In this document: positions 14,121 through 16,859 of the stretch, one piece after another
Layout: each line of letters opens with the position of its first letter
Numbering within the stretch: the first letter of the stretch is position 1
NCBI GenBank assembly: GCA_036380435.1
Contig: DASVES010000472.1
Span: forward strand, 1-16,859
Direction of reading: 5' to 3'
DNA from: DASQDT01 sp036380435
GTDB taxonomy: Bacteria; Acidobacteriota; Blastocatellia; Pyrinomonadales; Pyrinomonadaceae
Length of the DNA: 16,859 bases
Position numbers and translations under genes: made by a program
The notes under the pieces: model-generated
Seen by the model: the letters and a program-made list of their open reading frames with translations, nothing else
The model's database searches: none
Told to the model about the DNA's origin: nothing

Positions 14121-15047
14121 ATGAAAGTCAGTCGCACCAAACGTCTGCTGAGGCACCTCGGCTACCAGTTCCGGCGGGGGATGCTGCCGCTCAAGGATAG
14201 CGGCTTCTCCAGCTTCGACGAGGAGCAGATACTCAACCGCTACATCGCCGAGCTGTTGCCGGCCGAACATTCGCGCACCGTCGTTGACATCGGCGCGGGA
14301 GACGGCCGGACAGGCTCGAACACGCTCGCCCTGTTCAAAAGCGGTTGGAAGGGCGTGGGCGTGGAGTGGGACGCGCGGAAGGCGCGCAAGCTCGCCAGAG
14401 TTTACGAGCAGCTGCCCGAGGCGTCCGCCTGTCGTCTGCGCGTGACCCCGGACAACGTCGTCCCGCTGCTGGAGGCTTACGGCGTCGAGAGAAACTTCGG
14501 CGTGCTGAGTGTCGATATCGACAGCTACGACTACTGGATTCTGGACGCCGTCCTCGCCCGCTACCGGCCCCAGCTCGTCGTCACCGAGATCAACGAGAAG
14601 ATACCGCCGCCCATCGAGTTCCGTGTGAAGTACGATCCTGACTTTCGGTCGCGGGAGCATTTTTACGGCTACAGCATCGCGTGTCTGGAAGAGCTGTGCG
14701 CGCTCCGCGGCTATGCCCTCATCGACCTCGAATACAACAACGCCTTTCTCGCGCCGAAGGAGCTGGCCGGGGCGCGCGCGCTGACGCCGGAGTCGGCGTA
14801 CCGCCGGGGATATCTGGAGCGCCCCGATAGGCGGGCGAAGTTTCACCGGAACCAGAACATGGAGACGCTCCACGCCGTCGGCCCCGAAGAGGGCGTGAGG
14901 TTCATCCGGCAGTTCTTCTCACAACTGGCGGGCAAGTACGAGCTGGGCATCGCCACCGACGCCGCTGCGCCGGAAGACGCCCCCGTGCAGGACGCGGATT
15001 ACTCCACCGCCCGGCCGGCTGAAAGCTTGCAACCGGCCCCTCGGTAG
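14121..15047 (+). CDS. FkbM-like SAM-dependent methyltransferase
   Basis: A 308-residue protein. VVDIGAGDGRTGSNTLALF (54-72) is motif I for SAM binding, and GVGVEWD (78-84) supplies the acidic end of strand 2. FGVLSVDIDSYDYWIL (126-141) matches the FkbM-family segment after motif II, and QLVVTEINEKIPPP (151-164) is strand 5. The N-terminal region is basic and could hold a substrate-binding cap; the tail is low-complexity. Such enzymes methylate sugars or other small molecules in polysaccharide and natural product clusters, and the downstream glycosyltransferase supports glycan work. The ATG is clean but has no ribosome binding site. No membrane segment, so cytoplasmic. The exact substrate is unknown. 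Confidence 0.75.
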   Translation: MKVSRTKRLLRHLGYQFRRGMLPLKDSGFSSFDEEQILNRYIAELLPAEHSRTVVDIGAGDGRTGSNTLALFKSGWKGVGVEWDARKARKLARVYEQLPEASACRLRVTPDNVVPLLEAYGVERNFGVLSVDIDSYDYWILDAVLARYRPQLVVTEINEKIPPPIEFRVKYDPDFRSREHFYGYSIACLEELCALRGYALIDLEYNNAFLAPKELAGARALTPESAYRRGYLERPDRRAKFHRNQNMETLHAVGPEEGVRFIRQFFSQLAGKYELGIATDAAAPEDAPVQDADYSTARPAESLQPAPR

Positions 15048-15091
15048 CCTTCGAGCTTGCCCGCGGGCGGCTGCGGCGGCGTGTGGCGACG

Positions 15092-15100
15092 TGTTAGTAT
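15092..15100 (+). promoter_or_regulatory. Extended -10 promoter candidate for the glycosyltransferase
   Basis: TG-T-TAGTAT at 15092-15100 is an extended -10 box, placing the start near 15107 and a leader of about 49 nt before the ATG at 15156. No -35 match is clear. Confidence 0.35.
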
Positions 15101-15155
15101 TCTCCGTCCCCATACTCCCCTGTTTCATTTGTCTTCCGAGTGCTCCCTCTTGCCG

Positions 15156-16148
15156 ATGATCTTCTCTGGCCCGCAGACTTCCAAGCTGACCACTCCGCTC
15201 GTCTCGGTCGTCACCGCCACTTACAACCGGAGCAACGTCCTGCGGCTGGCGATTGAGAGCGTCCGCTGGCAGACCTTTCCCGACTGGGAGCTGTGGGTGA
15301 TCGGCGACGCCTGCACGGACGACACGGCGGAGGTCGTCGCCTCCTTCGCCGACCCGCGTATTCATTTCCTGAACCTGCCGGCGAACGTCGGGGAGCAGTC
15401 CGGCCCCAACAACGAAGGCTTCCGGCGCACGCGCGGCCCGTTCGTCGCTTACCTCAACCACGACGACCTCTGGCTGCCGGATCATCTGGAGACGGCCCTC
15501 GAAGGAATCGAAGCCACGGGCGCCGACCTCGTCTTCACGCTCGTGGACGCCGTATCAGCCTCGGGGAAAAATTCCCTCTGGTGCGTCGTGCCCGGCATGC
15601 GCTACGAGCCGGGGCTGCTCGTCCCCGCGTCGTGCTGGGTGTGCCGGCGCGCTCTGGTCGAGGAGGTCGGAGCGTGGCGCTCTTATCGGGAGTGTCACAG
15701 CGTCCCTTCTCAGGACTGGCTGTATCGCGCGTGGCGGGCCGGCAAAGACCTCCGGCTGATTCCGCGTCTGACGGTGGTGGCCCTCCCCTCGGGCGCGCGC
15801 CGCGGCGCTTACGCCAACCGCGATGTTCGAGAGAACCAACACTATTTCGAGCGCATCCGCCGCGAACCCGATTTCCGGGAGCGGGAGCTGACGGCCGTCG
15901 TCACCAACTTCGATACCCCATGGCTGCGTTGGTATCCGGCCCCGCAGCTCCTTCTGCGCGCGCTCCGCAACGCGCTCGTCCGACTGTGCCTCGCCGCGCG
16001 TCTCGACCCCGTGGCCGTGAGAAACTTTTTTATCTACTTTCGCAAGGGCGCGTTTCTTGATCGCCTGAGAAGCAGACGGGGACTCGAACCCTTGAGCCGG
16101 AGACGCGCTCGTTCCGGCAATCAGTCGCCCCGACAGGAGAACGAATGA
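15156..16148 (+). CDS. Family 2 glycosyltransferase
   Basis: A 330-residue GT-A fold protein. It begins LVSVVTATYNRSNVLRLAIESV (15-36), the nucleotide-sugar binding start of GT2. The GDACTDDT loop (50-57) has the conserved Asp, and NHDDLWLP (101-108) is the DXD-like metal site. SQDWLYRAWRAGKDLRLIP (185-203) is the acceptor-side conserved QDW segment. The C-terminal part (after 215) is basic with a hydrophobic patch (about 262-300), which may contact membrane or partner. The ATG at 15156 is preferred over an upstream TTG at 15057 because the GT2 fold begins about 15 residues in. It overlaps the cupin gene by ATGA, so translational coupling is likely. Sugar and acceptor are unknown. Confidence 0.88.
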   Translation: MIFSGPQTSKLTTPLVSVVTATYNRSNVLRLAIESVRWQTFPDWELWVIGDACTDDTAEVVASFADPRIHFLNLPANVGEQSGPNNEGFRRTRGPFVAYLNHDDLWLPDHLETALEGIEATGADLVFTLVDAVSASGKNSLWCVVPGMRYEPGLLVPASCWVCRRALVEEVGAWRSYRECHSVPSQDWLYRAWRAGKDLRLIPRLTVVALPSGARRGAYANRDVRENQHYFERIRREPDFRERELTAVVTNFDTPWLRWYPAPQLLLRALRNALVRLCLAARLDPVAVRNFFIYFRKGAFLDRLRSRRGLEPLSRRRARSGNQSPRQENE

Positions 16149-16717
16149 AGACAACGGACGCCGAGGAGATCGACTTCAGACACGAGCAGGGGATCATCGA
16201 AGGTTCCGCCAAAGACCTGCGCAGCATCACCTCCGACTGGACGCCCGTCCTGGAATTGATCGACGGGGTGAAACTGCGAGAGGTTAAAAACGTGCTGAAG
16301 GATAACGGCTTCCTGACCGAAGTGTTCCGGGCCGACTGGTCGCTCGACGCGGGCGGGGTCGATCAGGTGTTTCAAGTCGTCCTCGCGCCCGGCGGCCTCT
16401 CCGCCTGGCACGCACACCAGTTCGCCACGGATCGACTCTTCGTCAGCCACGGCCTCGTCAAGGTGGTTCTCTTCGACGCCCGCACCCGCTCGCCCACGCA
16501 CGGCCGCCTCAACGAGTTTCGCGTCGGACTGCTGCGCCCGACCCTCATCGTGATTCCTCCCGGCGTCTGGCACGGCGTCCAGAACATCTCACCAGAGTCG
16601 AGTTGTCTCCTCAACATGCCCGACCGCGCATACACCTATGACGACCCCGACCACTGGCGTCTGCCCCCCGACACGCCGGAGATTCCCTATTCCTTCGCCG
16701 GGCCGCCGACGCGTTAG
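16145..16717 (+). CDS. RmlC-like cupin (dTDP-sugar epimerase or isomerase family)
   Basis: A 190-residue protein with a double-stranded beta-helix. LREVKNVLKDNGFLTEVFRADW (44-65) resembles the start of dTDP-4-dehydrorhamnose 3,5-epimerase. AWHAHQ (87-92) brings the two active-site type histidines. VKVVLFDARTRSPTHG (105-120) matches the VDxR-x-x-S-x-T-G strand. LIVIPPGVWHGVQN (134-147) is the IPP-x-x-x-HG strand with His143. YTYDDPDHWRLP (163-174) parallels the Tyr and DP region near the RmlC C-terminus. The HAH pair also suggests sugar 3,4-ketoisomerases, so the exact reaction is open. AGGAGA at 16134-16139 supports the ATG that overlaps the glycosyltransferase stop. It probably supplies or modifies a deoxysugar for the upstream enzymes. 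Confidence 0.75.
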   Translation: MKTTDAEEIDFRHEQGIIEGSAKDLRSITSDWTPVLELIDGVKLREVKNVLKDNGFLTEVFRADWSLDAGGVDQVFQVVLAPGGLSAWHAHQFATDRLFVSHGLVKVVLFDARTRSPTHGRLNEFRVGLLRPTLIVIPPGVWHGVQNISPESSCLLNMPDRAYTYDDPDHWRLPPDTPEIPYSFAGPPTR

Positions 16718-16783
16718 GGCGCCGCAGACGCGCTACGACAGTCCGATGGGCAACTGGAAGAAAGACGATGAAAAGAGTTATTT

Positions 16784-16859
16784 GGAAAGCTCGCCGACCT
16801 CGTCCTGCTCGACGCTGACCCGCTTGAAGATATACATAACACCCGCGGGATTTACGGCG
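16784..16859 (+). pseudogene. Amidohydrolase C-terminal fragment (N-terminal part missing)
   Basis: The frame reads GKLADLVLLDADPLEDIHNT and then RGIYG, which is the conserved C-terminal end of amidohydrolases (imidazolonepropionase or dihydroorotase-like), just before the final strand. Upstream the same frame has a stop (TGA at 16769-16771), and the cupin gene ends at 16717. The catalytic barrel is therefore absent and only a remnant remains. The window ends inside it. Confidence 0.65.

Noticed and set aside
16075..16105. GGACTCGAACCC on the plus strand, like the 3' end of a minus-strand tRNA
   Set aside because: The T stem would have only 3 proper pairs, no matching acceptor stem is found about 65 bases away, and it is within the glycosyltransferase gene.

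Overview
The window is a GC-rich bacterial chromosome segment (third codon positions strongly G/C in most genes). The gene content suggests an Acidobacteriota-type soil bacterium, possibly Blastocatellia. It includes a subtilase with a fibronectin III tail, PPK1, an HD-domain Ppx/GppA, a SpoIIM-like membrane protein and a GAF hybrid histidine kinase, with palindromic repeats between genes. The taxonomic guess is inference, since no rRNA or tRNA gene is present. I see no prophage, insertion sequence, CRISPR array or toxin/antitoxin module.

Left part (1-4654): the 3' end of a secreted S8 protease, an alpha/beta hydrolase (549-1592, +), then two minus-strand genes. These are a soluble GAF/HisKA/HATPase/receiver hybrid kinase (1748-3493) and a stand-alone glutamate formimidoyltransferase (3716-4654).

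Middle (4655-7129): a largely gene-poor stretch of lower GC. It holds TTAA motifs, a minus-strand hairpin terminator and a doubtful minus-strand reading frame. A putative lipoprotein (5498) and a two-helix membrane protein (6218) follow on the + strand with similar ribosome binding sites.

Polyphosphate region (7130-12488): Ppx/GppA with a C-terminal HD domain (-), a DUF421/YetF-family membrane protein (+), a 69-residue protein (+) and PPK1 (+) with a perfect 14-bp terminator. Enzymes that build and degrade polyphosphate therefore lie about 1.4 kb apart. A lysine-rich, low-complexity small protein faces ppk convergently.

Right part (12834-16859): a SpoIIM-family membrane protein, then a FkbM-like methyltransferase, a family 2 glycosyltransferase and an RmlC-like cupin, the last two overlapping by ATGA. 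This looks like a small glycan-tailoring unit. The window ends in the C-terminal fragment of an amidohydrolase whose N-terminal part is missing.

The most unusual feature is in the gaps. Six intergenic spaces hold different long inverted repeats. In three of them the arms are built from short repeat units (7 or 10 nt), and the arms differ by a whole gained, lost or differently duplicated unit. A TTAA-based motif resembling a Pho box recurs at three places in the window.
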